From Marinibacterium sp050389775 (GTDB taxonomy: Bacteria; Pseudomonadota; Alphaproteobacteria; Rhodobacterales; Rhodobacteraceae): a DNA stretch of 64,000 nt. This document shows positions 11,951 through 19,763 of this stretch, in pieces. The stretch spans positions 1 to 64,000 of the forward strand of contig NZ_CP177150.1 in assembly GCF_050389775.1 (NCBI RefSeq). Reading direction: 5' to 3'. Position numbers and translations under genes: made by a program. Numbering within the stretch: position 1 is the stretch's first letter; each line of letters starts with the position of its first letter. The notes beneath the pieces are model-generated. The model was not told the DNA's origin. It was given only the letters and a program-made list of their open reading frames with translations, and made no database searches.

Positions 11951-11954
<4 letters not shown>

Positions 11955-13027
11955 TTCCCGGTCACCACGAATTGCTTGAAATCCGCGACGACCTTTTCCG
12001 CCTGCTTCTGGGTTAGACCCCGCTTGCAGAAATGGGTGACGCGCTGAGTATTGCCGGAGACCACATTGCGCTTGCTGCAGGTCACGTCGAACATCCCGCC
12101 TGCCACAGGCGAGACCGAGTGCGCGAACTCGTAGGTCCCGCATTTGCCGACCTCATTGCCGGCAGCATCGACGGTCCAGTGCCCGGGATAGTCCAGCTTC
12201 TCGAGCGCGCGCCGCATCTCGAGCGCGCTAGTGTACCGTTTGGCCGGATCGGGATGGACGGCCTTCAGGATCACGCGCCGAACTGCCGCCGGGATGTGGC
12301 ACCCGAAGTCCTTTGCCTGAAGGAGCTTCCCGGATGCGATGTCCTGATCGTACTGCGCGGGCCCGATGCTGGCGCGGACTGACCGCAGGTGGTCCAGGTG
12401 AATCAGCAACCTCGCGAGGGTCATGCCCACCTGGAAGATGTCCGAACTTACGCCGATGTTTCCGGTCGCGAGGACTTCCGGTGCACGGTGGAGAACGTAG
12501 GCATTCGGAGCCGCCACGGGGGCGCCATTCGATGAAACGCCAGTAATCCCGTAGTCGGACAGCATCGCCTGCTGTTGGGGCCCCAGCAGGATGTTCCCCG
12601 GCTTGATATCGTTGTGATAGAAGCTGCGAGCATGGAGGTACTCCAGCCCTTGCAGAATATCTCGCGCGATCCGCAGGACGGCGGGAAGCGGCAGATAGCC
12701 GGCCGGATTTGCCAAGGTCTCGACCGAGGCGTTCGGCTGGTAGTCCATGGCGAGGATGACGGCATGCGCCCCCGACACCGGCACGACATCAGCTTGGTGG
12801 ACATAAACGAGGTTGTTGTGCTCAAGCCGGTTGCCGATCTGGGCTTCACGCAGCCGCTCGTCCACTGAGACCCCCGGCTGGAGGATCTTGACCGCGTACT
12901 CTCGCTGCACGGCAAGATCATGCGCCAGCCAGACCTCTCCGAAACTGCCTGCGCCGATCTTGCTGACCAACCGGTACTTGTAGAGGGTCATGCCCGGCGT
13001 GAGGGTGACAGTGACAAGCTGGTTCAT
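11951..13027 (-). CDS. Hanks-type Ser/Thr protein kinase inside the hsd operon
   Basis: A 358-aa eukaryotic-like protein kinase. Visible elements are the glycine-rich loop IGAGSFGEV (24-32), the ATP-binding Lys in YAVKI (47), the catalytic loop HNDIKPGN (138-145; HND instead of HRD but with Asp, Lys and Asn kept), the metal-binding Asp in SDYG (158; DYG instead of DFG) and an APEVL segment. It should be active. After the kinase domain comes an extra domain of about 85 residues with three Cys (KCGTYEF, DVTCSK, HFCKRG) and no membrane helix, so it is cytoplasmic. Both ends overlap neighbours by 4 bp (ATGA). A kinase between hsdS and hsdR is not part of the classical system; its target could be HsdR, the small upstream protein or a phage factor. 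Confidence 0.9.
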
Positions 13028-13491
13028 GGGTGGCGCAGCCCCCACCAAGCGGCATTCACCGCGTCTGCCATCTTGGTGTCCCAGTATTTGTCGGTTTTAC
13101 CTACGCGGCTCTCTGCGTGTCTTTTGGTGTCTGCGCTCGTCGTCGACATCGAGCCGTAGATCTTGAGCTCGACCGGGATGCTTCGATGCGCACAGGCAAG
13201 GATCACTGCGGCATCGTTATAGGCAGAACGTCTCTTCGCCTTCGTATCCTGTCGGGTGAACTCATTCTGCTTGATCATCACCCTCTCGATGCCGGGGTGG
13301 GCGTCGAAGATCGCGAGGACTTCGCGATACATCCACTCCAACCGCTCGGCATCAGCCTCGTCGCTGATCGACGCGGGGACGGAGAGCTTGTTGTCGCTGG
13401 CAGCGTTTTCCAAGGCGTAGGCGCCGCCCGCTTCCGACACGACTGCGTAGCGTGGGGCCTTCGGGTCGCCGCGAAATCCGAGAACCTTCAT
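13024..13491 (-). CDS. Small protein of the hsd operon, suspected RNase H/RuvC-like fold
   Basis: A 155-aa protein that I do not recognise as a named family. The pattern of strands and acidic residues, with N-terminal KVLGFRGD, central IERVMIKQNEF and C-terminal TKMADAVNAAWWG, resembles RNase H/RuvC-like folds such as DUF3010. This is a shape-based guess. Start and stop each overlap a neighbour by 4 bp: the ATG lies over the hsdS stop and the TGA over the kinase start. It is therefore a fixed part of the operon. It could be a nuclease effector, an adaptor or a kinase substrate. Confidence 0.75.
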   Translation of the reverse strand: MKVLGFRGDPKAPRYAVVSEAGGAYALENAASDNKLSVPASISDEADAERLEWMYREVLAIFDAHPGIERVMIKQNEFTRQDTKAKRRSAYNDAAVILACAHRSIPVELKIYGSMSTTSADTKRHAESRVGKTDKYWDTKMADAVNAAWWGLRHP

Positions 13492-14642
13492 GCCAATTCC
13501 TTCTCTGAGATCACGCGCCACTCGCCCGTCAGCAACTTTTGCATCAAGCCACGTTTCTGGCGGGTCAGGGCTTCGATTTGGGCGTCGATAAGCGAGAGTT
13601 CGGTTCGCGCGCATGCCAAAGCGTCAGCGATGCGATCCTGCGTCGCTCGATCTGGCAAACGCAGTGGCGATGCCAACCAATCGTCGGGAGCGATACGACG
13701 TGCCTTTCGCTGACCACGAGCAAGGTGAAGCTGTCTGGTGTAGTAGGACGGTCTGGTCAAATACTCGATCAACCAAACCGGATTGACGCTAGAGTTGCAG
13801 TCGAAGGCCGGCAGGTCGAGGGTGGACTCGCACCCGTCAAGCTCAGGGCCGACAAGGGCGAAAGCCCCATTGAGGAAGTCCAGCTTGCTCCAGATGATCT
13901 GACCTGCCGCGCGGCGATAGTAGCGAGTATTCGCGCTGCCGCGACGAAGTTCGATCTTTTCTGTCGCGCCCTTTCCATACAAGCGCACTGAAATTTTTCG
14001 TGCGGTTGCACCATCCGTTCCGGGAGTGCGGCTTTCAGTCAGAAAGTCTCCGAAGCAGACGGGCTGACCATGGCGGCTGGCGCGCGCCATAAGGGAGTCC
14101 CGCAGTCCAATGAGGCGGTCTTCGTGGGCGGAGCGAAGCGCCGTGAGCTTGTCGAGTCCCTCTCCCCATGTGCGCAAGACCTCAGCGATCTTGCGTTGCT
14201 CATGCAACGGAGGAAGATCAACGACCTGGTTGGTGATGTCATCCTTCTGGACATGGACGAGGGACGCTTTGAAACCATGTGCGTTCGCCTCGATACGGCG
14301 AGTGGCAACCTGCAAGGCCAAATAGAGCCAGTACCTGTCGATGCCCTTCTTGGGCACGACGCGGAAAATGTGCTGGTTGAGAACCCCGCGAGGCCCGGGC
14401 CAAATCGTGGGGCCGAATGAAACGCCTTTGACCCCAGCCCACGCAAATAGCAGATCCCCGGGCTCGACGATCCATTTCGGCTTAGGCGTCCCATCGAAGT
14501 AGTTAAAGTTCTGCGACCCGTTCAGGTTCTGGATCCGAATGATCGGCAGCCCGGAAGCACTCCAATCCGGCGGGCGAAAGCCGTTGCCATTAAAGAAGTC
14601 GCAGAGATCGCCGATCGAACGGCGGGCATGACCCTTATGCAT
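13488..14642 (-). CDS. hsdS: Type I restriction specificity subunit S
   Basis: DNA-recognition subunit, 384 aa, with two target-recognition domains. The first runs from RRSIGDLCDFFNGNGF to the conserved LPPLHEQRKIAEVLRTW helix (about 150-170). The second starts at QPVCFGDFLTESRTPG and ends in the matching QDRIADALACARTELSLIDA coil (about 335-355). This two-TRD, two-coil layout is typical of a complete HsdS, which with two HsdM makes the methyltransferase and with HsdR the nuclease. Its start overlaps the end of hsdM by 8 bp. Confidence 0.92.
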   Translation of the reverse strand: MHKGHARRSIGDLCDFFNGNGFRPPDWSASGLPIIRIQNLNGSQNFNYFDGTPKPKWIVEPGDLLFAWAGVKGVSFGPTIWPGPRGVLNQHIFRVVPKKGIDRYWLYLALQVATRRIEANAHGFKASLVHVQKDDITNQVVDLPPLHEQRKIAEVLRTWGEGLDKLTALRSAHEDRLIGLRDSLMARASRHGQPVCFGDFLTESRTPGTDGATARKISVRLYGKGATEKIELRRGSANTRYYRRAAGQIIWSKLDFLNGAFALVGPELDGCESTLDLPAFDCNSSVNPVWLIEYLTRPSYYTRQLHLARGQRKARRIAPDDWLASPLRLPDRATQDRIADALACARTELSLIDAQIEALTRQKRGLMQKLLTGEWRVISEKELA

Positions 14643-16152
14643 CTACGCCGAGCTCCTTCAGATACTCGGCCATCTTCGCCCGCACCTCGGCCAGCTCGGC
14701 CTCGATCCGCAGGATGTCCTTCTGCACCGCGGCGACGTCGATCTCTTCCTCGGGCTCGAAGGTGTCGACGTAGCGGGGGATGTTGAGGTTGTAGCCGTTC
14801 TCGGCGATCTCATCAGCGCTCGCCCTGTGCGAATACCGCTCGACCTCGGCGCGGGTTGTGTAGGTCTCCAGCACCTTCGCCACATGAACGTCGTCCATCA
14901 CGTTCTGGGTCTTGCCCGGCGTGAACTCCTTGCTGGCGTCGATGAACAGCACATCGCGCCGGTCTGCGTTCACGCCGCCTTCCTCGCGCGAGCGGTCGAA
15001 GATCAGGATGGCGACTGGGATCCCCGTAGTGGTGAACAGGTTGGCGGGCAGGCCGACCACGGCATCGAGCAGGTTCTCCTCGATCAGTTGCTGCCGGATG
15101 CGTCCCTCGGCGCCGCCCCGGAACAGCACGCCATGCGGCACGATCACCGCCACGCGACCGGACTGGCGCTTGGCGATCTCGATCATGTGGGTGATGAAGG
15201 CGTAGTCGCCCTTGGACTTGGGCGGCACGCCGCGCCAGAACCGTTTGTACTGGTCGCTGTCGGCATCCTCCGCGCCCCACTTGTCGAGCGAGAACGGCGG
15301 ATTGGCGAGCACCACGTCGAAGCGCATCAGGTGGTCGCCCTCGACCAGCGCCGGGCTGTTGAGCGTGTCGCACCATTCGATGCGGGCCGCATCCTTGGCG
15401 TGCAGGAACATGTTCATCCGGGCCAGCGCCCAGGTCGCGCCGTTCACCTCCTGCCCGTAGAGGGCGAAGTTCTCCGACCCGACTTCCTGCGAAGCCTGGA
15501 TCAGCAGCGAGCCGGACCCGCAGGCGGGATCGCAGATCGTGTTGCCGGGCTGCGGCGCGGCCAGCTTGGCCAGCAGGCGCGAGACAGGTGCAGGGGTGAA
15601 AAATTCTCCGGCCTTCTTCCCGGCGTCCGATGCAAAGCGTGAAATCAGGTAAATGTAGCATTCGCCGATGATGTCCTCGGTCACCCGCGAAGGTCGCAGG
15701 TCGAGCGCAGGCTTGGCGAAATCCTCAAGCATGTTCTTGAGGCGGCGGTTGCGGTCCTTCGGGCGGCCGAGATTGGCCTCGGAGTTGAAATCGATGTTGC
15801 GGAAGACGCCTTCAAGCTTGGCCCGGTTCGCGTCCTCGATCTTCTCCAGCGCGATGTTGATCAGCTCGCCTATATTGGCCTCGTTCCGCTGGGCATAGAG
15901 ATCGTAGAAGCTGGCGCCCTCGGGCAGGATGAAACGCTCACGCTCGAGGCGCCGGCGAATGCGGGCCTCGTCGTCTCCGTACTGCTTGCGGTAGGTCTCG
16001 AGATGGTCGTTCCAGAGGTCCGAAATGTACTTCAAGAACAACATCACGAGGATGTAGTCCTTGTACTGACCGGCATCGACGGCGCCACGGAAGGTGTCGC
16101 AAGCCGCCCATGCGGTCTGGTTGATCTGCTGCTGGGTAACCTGATCGGTCAT
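14635..16152 (-). CDS. hsdM: Type I restriction-modification DNA adenine methyltransferase
   Basis: N6-adenine methyltransferase subunit, 505 aa, normal length. It has the N-terminal HsdM helical domain (NQTAWAACDTFRGAVD), the SAM-binding motif DPACGSGSLL (about residues 205-214) and the catalytic NPPF (about 285) in VVLANPPFSLDKWG. It protects self DNA and, with HsdS and HsdR, triggers restriction of unmethylated DNA. The start codon overlaps the stop of the half-length hsdS upstream (TAATG), so translation is coupled. Confidence 0.95.
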   Translation of the reverse strand: MTDQVTQQQINQTAWAACDTFRGAVDAGQYKDYILVMLFLKYISDLWNDHLETYRKQYGDDEARIRRRLERERFILPEGASFYDLYAQRNEANIGELINIALEKIEDANRAKLEGVFRNIDFNSEANLGRPKDRNRRLKNMLEDFAKPALDLRPSRVTEDIIGECYIYLISRFASDAGKKAGEFFTPAPVSRLLAKLAAPQPGNTICDPACGSGSLLIQASQEVGSENFALYGQEVNGATWALARMNMFLHAKDAARIEWCDTLNSPALVEGDHLMRFDVVLANPPFSLDKWGAEDADSDQYKRFWRGVPPKSKGDYAFITHMIEIAKRQSGRVAVIVPHGVLFRGGAEGRIRQQLIEENLLDAVVGLPANLFTTTGIPVAILIFDRSREEGGVNADRRDVLFIDASKEFTPGKTQNVMDDVHVAKVLETYTTRAEVERYSHRASADEIAENGYNLNIPRYVDTFEPEEEIDVAAVQKDILRIEAELAEVRAKMAEYLKELGVDA

Positions 16153-16781
16153 TAGACGAGTTCCTTTTGGCGACCGGCGCGGGCGCGCTCAGCCAGAATG
16201 ATGGATGAAAGCTGTTCCCTGCGATCAGCCAGATGGCGGAGCAGTGCACCTTCGCGCTTGGCAAGCTTATGAATTGCAACAATACGCGCTTGAGTTTCTA
16301 AATCCGGCAGTGGCACATCCAGCTCCTCGAGTACCGCCTTGGAAATCATCCGCATGCTGGTCCCCTGTGCTTCGGTGTCGAAGTATCTCTGAGACTTTGG
16401 CTGGTTGATCGCCCAGGCGAGGTAATCCGGCAGCGTGAGACCCGCTCTAGGGCGCAAAATGACAAGCGGCAGGATCACGGCAATCGGTTCTTCAAGCTTT
16501 GTGGTGACCGAAGCCGCTACGTTTGGTTCGCCGCGGGATTTGAAGATCACTTCTCCCCCGCGGACAACATGGCGCTCGGGCAGATCATCCAGCATATATC
16601 GCTGCAATGACCTTGCCGCCAAATCATCATCGGGCTGGACGTCGCGAAGCTGGACGGCAAGCCGCCCGCCTTCCGGCGAAACCTCCAGGCGCCCCCTTGC
16701 GGTGTGCCCTGACCCAATTTCGCAAATGTCACCAAGCTTCAAGTTCGATTCCTCTGTATTGTGCATACAGAGGTGGATCAT
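16152..16781 (-). CDS. Half-length HsdS-like protein (single TRD)
   Basis: A 209-aa protein with one target-recognition domain and one C-terminal coil: LKLGDICEIGSGHTARG at the N-terminus and PLPDLETQARIVAIHKLA (about 165-182) before a basic tail. It is about half a normal HsdS. It opens the operon and overlaps hsdM. Half-size S proteins can dimerise to recognise symmetric sites, so it may give a second specificity or regulate assembly with the full HsdS two genes down. The ATG at 16781 lies upstream of a palindrome that would then be inside the reading frame; an internal ATG at 16766 is the alternative start. Confidence 0.8.
   Translation of the reverse strand: MIHLCMHNTEESNLKLGDICEIGSGHTARGRLEVSPEGGRLAVQLRDVQPDDDLAARSLQRYMLDDLPERHVVRGGEVIFKSRGEPNVAASVTTKLEEPIAVILPLVILRPRAGLTLPDYLAWAINQPKSQRYFDTEAQGTSMRMISKAVLEELDVPLPDLETQARIVAIHKLAKREGALLRHLADRREQLSSIILAERARAGRQKELV
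16751..16773. promoter_or_regulatory. Perfect palindrome at the 5' end of the hsd operon
   Basis: Arms CCTCTGTAT (16751-16759) and ATACAGAGG (16765-16773) are perfectly complementary around a 5-nt centre. The element overlaps the first codons of the operon, a position suited to a repressor site. No obvious controller gene lies beside it. Confidence 0.5.
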
Positions 16782-16876
16782 CTCAGACGGGCTGTCAAGG
16801 GCCGAGAGCTCAGTATCTGGACTACAGAGTTTTTCTGATTGGGGTGGTGCTTCTGGCAGACAGCTTGAGGAGCCGG

Positions 16877-17128
16877 CTACTTCTCAATTCGGGCCAAGTT
16901 GATCGTTGGCCTATCTCTGACCTTCTCAAGGCGCCATCGTTCTAGCTTGCTGCCAATCCTGCCGAGCTGCGGCGAACGGTCCATTTTGATAGTCTGGGTC
17001 GTGGCCTTCGGGCTCGAACCGTTCTGGTTGCCAAAGATCAAGTACAGCAAGCTCCCGATCGTGACTTGTTGAGAGAACTCAGGCTTCGATTCCGAGCTCT
17101 TTGAGCCGATTTTCCCATGAGCCCCCAT
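16877..17128 (-). CDS. Possible small hypothetical protein (83 aa)
   Basis: An open frame of 83 codons between the HPP gene and the hsd operon, same strand as the operon, ending about 95 bp before it. The product is basic and polar (GNQNGSSPKATTQT, KLERWRLEKVRDRP) with no recognisable domain. The ribosome site is weak. It may be a broken gene or a leader peptide. The surrounding 16.8-17.5 kb otherwise shows no gene apart from the IS tail below. Confidence 0.3.
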   Translation of the reverse strand: MGAHGKIGSKSSESKPEFSQQVTIGSLLYLIFGNQNGSSPKATTQTIKMDRSPQLGRIGSKLERWRLEKVRDRPTINLARIEK

Positions 17129-17366
17129 CTTCAGCCGAAAAGTTTCTCGAGCTCTTCCCCTTGGGCGGTATGCTTCTTGGGGTTTTCTGCTTTCAGCTTG
17201 TTCACGTTGATGAGCTTCCATCGGACCGCTGGTATGTTCGCCTACCCTTTCCGTTTGCTGATGATTGCAACGGGCATGACAAGCTAGGGCCTGTTGACGT
17301 TCATCGCCGGCGGGCGTTGTTGGACAAATCAGCTAACAGCCAGAGTTCCCCTTTCCCCGGACACAC

Positions 17367-17498
17367 TTATCCCATGGCCACGGTGACCGGGATGCCGAGG
17401 GCAGTAAAGCGGGTCATGACCGCCGCGCAGATCTGGACCTCGGCTACGGGGCGGTCGAAGTCGCGGGCAGGGCTTTTGATTTGCGTTGAAACGCTCAT
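17367..17498 (-). pseudogene. C-terminal tail of an IS transposase
   Basis: The 43 codons end in ARDFDRPVAEVQ and FTALGIPVTVAMG, close to the common C-terminus of IS5/IS1182-like transposases in Rhodobacteraceae (RDFDRQVAE...LGIPVTEAVG). The rest of the transposase is missing. A GGGAGG lies just upstream of an in-frame ATG, so a short peptide could still be made, but decay of an insertion sequence is the simpler reading. Confidence 0.5.
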
Positions 17499-17575
17499 CT
17501 ATTCCTACCTCCCTGTTGGACTATGGCCGAGCTTGTCTCGGCTATTTTTGTTCGCCACGTCTATTCATCTGGGAC

Positions 17576-18721
17576 TCAGCGTTCCAGGAGCGCCTGGCGC
17601 GCCAGCGCGGCGATTAGGTCCGTGCGCGTGACGATGCCGACGATGCGTCCGCGTTCGAGCACCGGGATGGCATCAACGTCCCCATCCGCCATCATCGGCA
17701 GCAGCGCGGCGATAGGTGAGCCGCGCGTCGCGCGCGGGCCGGCGACATTCATGATGTCCGAGGCGGTCACCGGGGTTTCGCGTCCCAGATCGACGAGCCG
17801 ACGGAACGCGGGCAGGAAGCCGCGTTCGAGCCGCTCTGCATCCTCGCGGGCGCGGGTGATCAGGTGGATCTGGAAGATCACCCCGAGAAACCTCTGCTCC
17901 GGCCCGACCACCGGCAGCGAGGCGAACCGATGCCGCCGAAACAGCTCGGCGACCTCGGCAAGGCCGGTGTCGCCGCCGATGGTGACCAGATCGCGCGACA
18001 TGATGTCCTCGGCATTGAGCGGGCCTGCATGGTGGCTCGCGGCTTGCAGTTCGGCGGCGCCGATGAGCCGGGCCAGATCCTCGACCCCGAGGTTGAACGA
18101 CTGCCGGTATCTCTCCAGCAGCCCGGAGAGCTCTGTCTCCGAGAGCCCGAGACGCTCGGAGGGGGCACGGTCCCCGGTGCCGTGCTGGCCTGGGGCGTCG
18201 AACTGCCGGAACGGGTAGTGCCGCCCGGTCAGCCGGGCGTAGAGCGCGGCGAGGATGACCAGTGCGGCGGTGCCCGCGGCGACCGGGGTCAGGGCGAACC
18301 AGAAGCCGAGATGGTTGATCGCCTCGGGGCTCATGGCGGCGGTCATCGCCACCGCCCCCGCCGGTGGATGCACCGCGCGGCACAGGATCGTCGCAGTGAT
18401 CGCCAATCCCACGGCGAGCGCGATGCGTAGCACCGGATCGGGGACGAGCAGGCAGGTGGCAACGCCGACGAGCGCCGCGACGGTATTGCCGACGATGGCG
18501 GACCAGGGCTGGGCGAGGGGGCTGTTGGGCACCGCGAAGAGCAGCACCGAAGTCGCGCCGAAGGGGGCGACGAGATAGAGCCCGAGGCTTAGGTCGATCT
18601 GCGGCGAGAGCAGGAATAGCCCGGTGACGCCGAGGCCGAGCAGCGCGCCGAAGCCGGCGCGTAGCGCCTCGCGGAGGGAGACGTGCGCTACGGTTGGCCC
18701 GAGGGAACGGAGGAACTGCAT
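17576..18721 (-). CDS. HPP-family membrane protein with two CBS domains
   Basis: A 381-aa fusion. The first 165 residues form an HPP-type membrane domain with four hydrophobic helices and the family signature CRAVHPPAGAVAM. The C-terminal half has a CBS pair (EDIMSRDLVTIGG about 245 and ASDIMNVAGP about 330), which usually binds adenine nucleotides and gates a transporter. HPP proteins have been linked to nitrite transport in plants and cyanobacteria; the substrate here is unknown. The ATG at 18721 begins the conserved region; the longer frame upstream has no family match. No partner genes are nearby. Confidence 0.85.
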   Translation of the reverse strand: MQFLRSLGPTVAHVSLREALRAGFGALLGLGVTGLFLLSPQIDLSLGLYLVAPFGATSVLLFAVPNSPLAQPWSAIVGNTVAALVGVATCLLVPDPVLRIALAVGLAITATILCRAVHPPAGAVAMTAAMSPEAINHLGFWFALTPVAAGTAALVILAALYARLTGRHYPFRQFDAPGQHGTGDRAPSERLGLSETELSGLLERYRQSFNLGVEDLARLIGAAELQAASHHAGPLNAEDIMSRDLVTIGGDTGLAEVAELFRRHRFASLPVVGPEQRFLGVIFQIHLITRAREDAERLERGFLPAFRRLVDLGRETPVTASDIMNVAGPRATRGSPIAALLPMMADGDVDAIPVLERGRIVGIVTRTDLIAALARQALLER

Positions 18722-18875
18722 GAGGAACTGCCTTCTGTGCCTGCCGCACAAAAATTCATCTTTTTGCGAAAACTTCAACCGAAGGCCTGCGCGGAGTAGG
18801 CGATCGTGGCGGCAAGCTCGACGGTGGCGATGAAGGTCGGCAGCAGCGAGAGGCTTCTCTTCGGTCCCAAATCCG

Positions 18876-19133
18876 AGAATCTTGCGACGCGTGTTCGAGC
18901 CCACCCTGCTGACCGGCGTGACCATGGCGATGCGCGTCACTCAGAAGGAAATCGTAGACCTCCTCGCCTGGGTCTACGCCTTCAACGTCGAGGACTCGGC
19001 CTATCTCGACAACTAACGGCTGGTGCTCCGGTCGGACAAGTGGGCCATTTTCAAATACGCGGCGGATGCGCAGCACGCCTGCGATTTTCTTGTTGCCGTA
19101 TCGGAGGCGGGGCAGGGAGAGCAGGCCGCGTGA
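18876..19133 (+). pseudogene. Unrecognised gene remnant with an internal TAA
   Basis: One frame reads RVTQKEIVDLLAWVYAFNVE up to a TAA at 19014-19016. It then continues in the same frame with equally protein-like sequence (RSDKWAIFKYAADAQHACDF) to a TGA at 19131. The composition is the same on both sides of the stop, so this looks like one gene broken by a nonsense change, with its 5' part lost near the HPP gene. I do not recognise the family. It precedes the DUF3768 gene in the same direction. Confidence 0.45.
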
Positions 19134-19184
19134 GGGAGGGGCCCGTCGCGCCTGTGACCCCCGGGTAAAGTGAAAGGAGGCCTT

Positions 19185-19223
19185 GGGTCTGGTGGTTTCA
19201 ACCCATCCGGAAAGGACAGACCC
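19185..19223 (+). promoter_or_regulatory. Leader hairpin abutting the DUF3768 start codon
   Basis: GGGTCTG (19185-19191) pairs perfectly with CAGACCC (19217-19223), and the ATG follows immediately. The enclosed sequence contains the GGAAAGGA ribosome site, so the fold could limit translation initiation. Confidence 0.4.
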
Positions 19224-19613
19224 ATGAGCCATCCTGAACCTGACGCGTTCACCCCGCCCGACGCGGTCGCCATCGCCGCGCAAAACGACGCCTTCCGCCG
19301 ACTTGCCTGCCTCGGGGTGCCACCGGATCGGCCCATCCAGGGCCGGATGCATGTGACCCGGTCATTGATGGAGGCCGGGGATGCCTTCATGGCCGATGCC
19401 GTGAAGGCGACAGGGGAGTTCGAGACTTTCGAGCCTGAGAACGATCCCGAGGGCTGGCACGATTTCGGGGCGGTCACGATCCGCGGAGAGACCGTGTTCT
19501 GGAAACTCGATCTCTATGAAGCGGAGTCCGACTTTCGCTATGGCGCCGAGGATCCCGGTAACCCCGAGACGACCACGCGTGTCCTGACCATCATGATGGC
19601 GCACGACTGGTAG
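19224..19613 (+). CDS. DUF3768 domain-containing protein
   Basis: A 129-aa soluble protein of DUF3768, a family seen mostly on alphaproteobacterial plasmids. Recognisable parts are NDAFRRLACLG, RMHVTRSLMEAGD, the acidic FEPENDPEGWHDFGAV and the end, DPGNPETTTRVLTIMMA. Function is unknown. It opens a run of plasmid backbone genes (ParB-like, DUF3085, DUF6927-like) and is followed by a strong terminator, so it is probably its own transcription unit. Confidence 0.82.
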   Translation: MSHPEPDAFTPPDAVAIAAQNDAFRRLACLGVPPDRPIQGRMHVTRSLMEAGDAFMADAVKATGEFETFEPENDPEGWHDFGAVTIRGETVFWKLDLYEAESDFRYGAEDPGNPETTTRVLTIMMAHDW

Positions 19614-19642
19614 GGGGCGCCGCACCTCCTTCGCCAACGCTG

Positions 19643-19685
19643 AAAGGCCCGCTGACCCTTCGAAAGGGAAAGTGGGCCTTTTGTC
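19643..19685 (+). terminator. Rho-independent terminator after the DUF3768 gene
   Basis: AAAGGCCC (19643-19650) pairs with GGGCCTTT (19674-19681), with an inner CCCTT/AAGGG stem, and the right arm ends in a short T-run. It lies 30 bp after the stop. Its 3' edge forms part of the leader of the next gene. Confidence 0.75.
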
Positions 19686-19763
19686 CTGTTGGTTCCCGGA
19701 TCCGGGGATCGGTCAGGCCGCTCGGGGTGTCCGGGTGGCACAGAACCCAGAGAAGGACATCTC

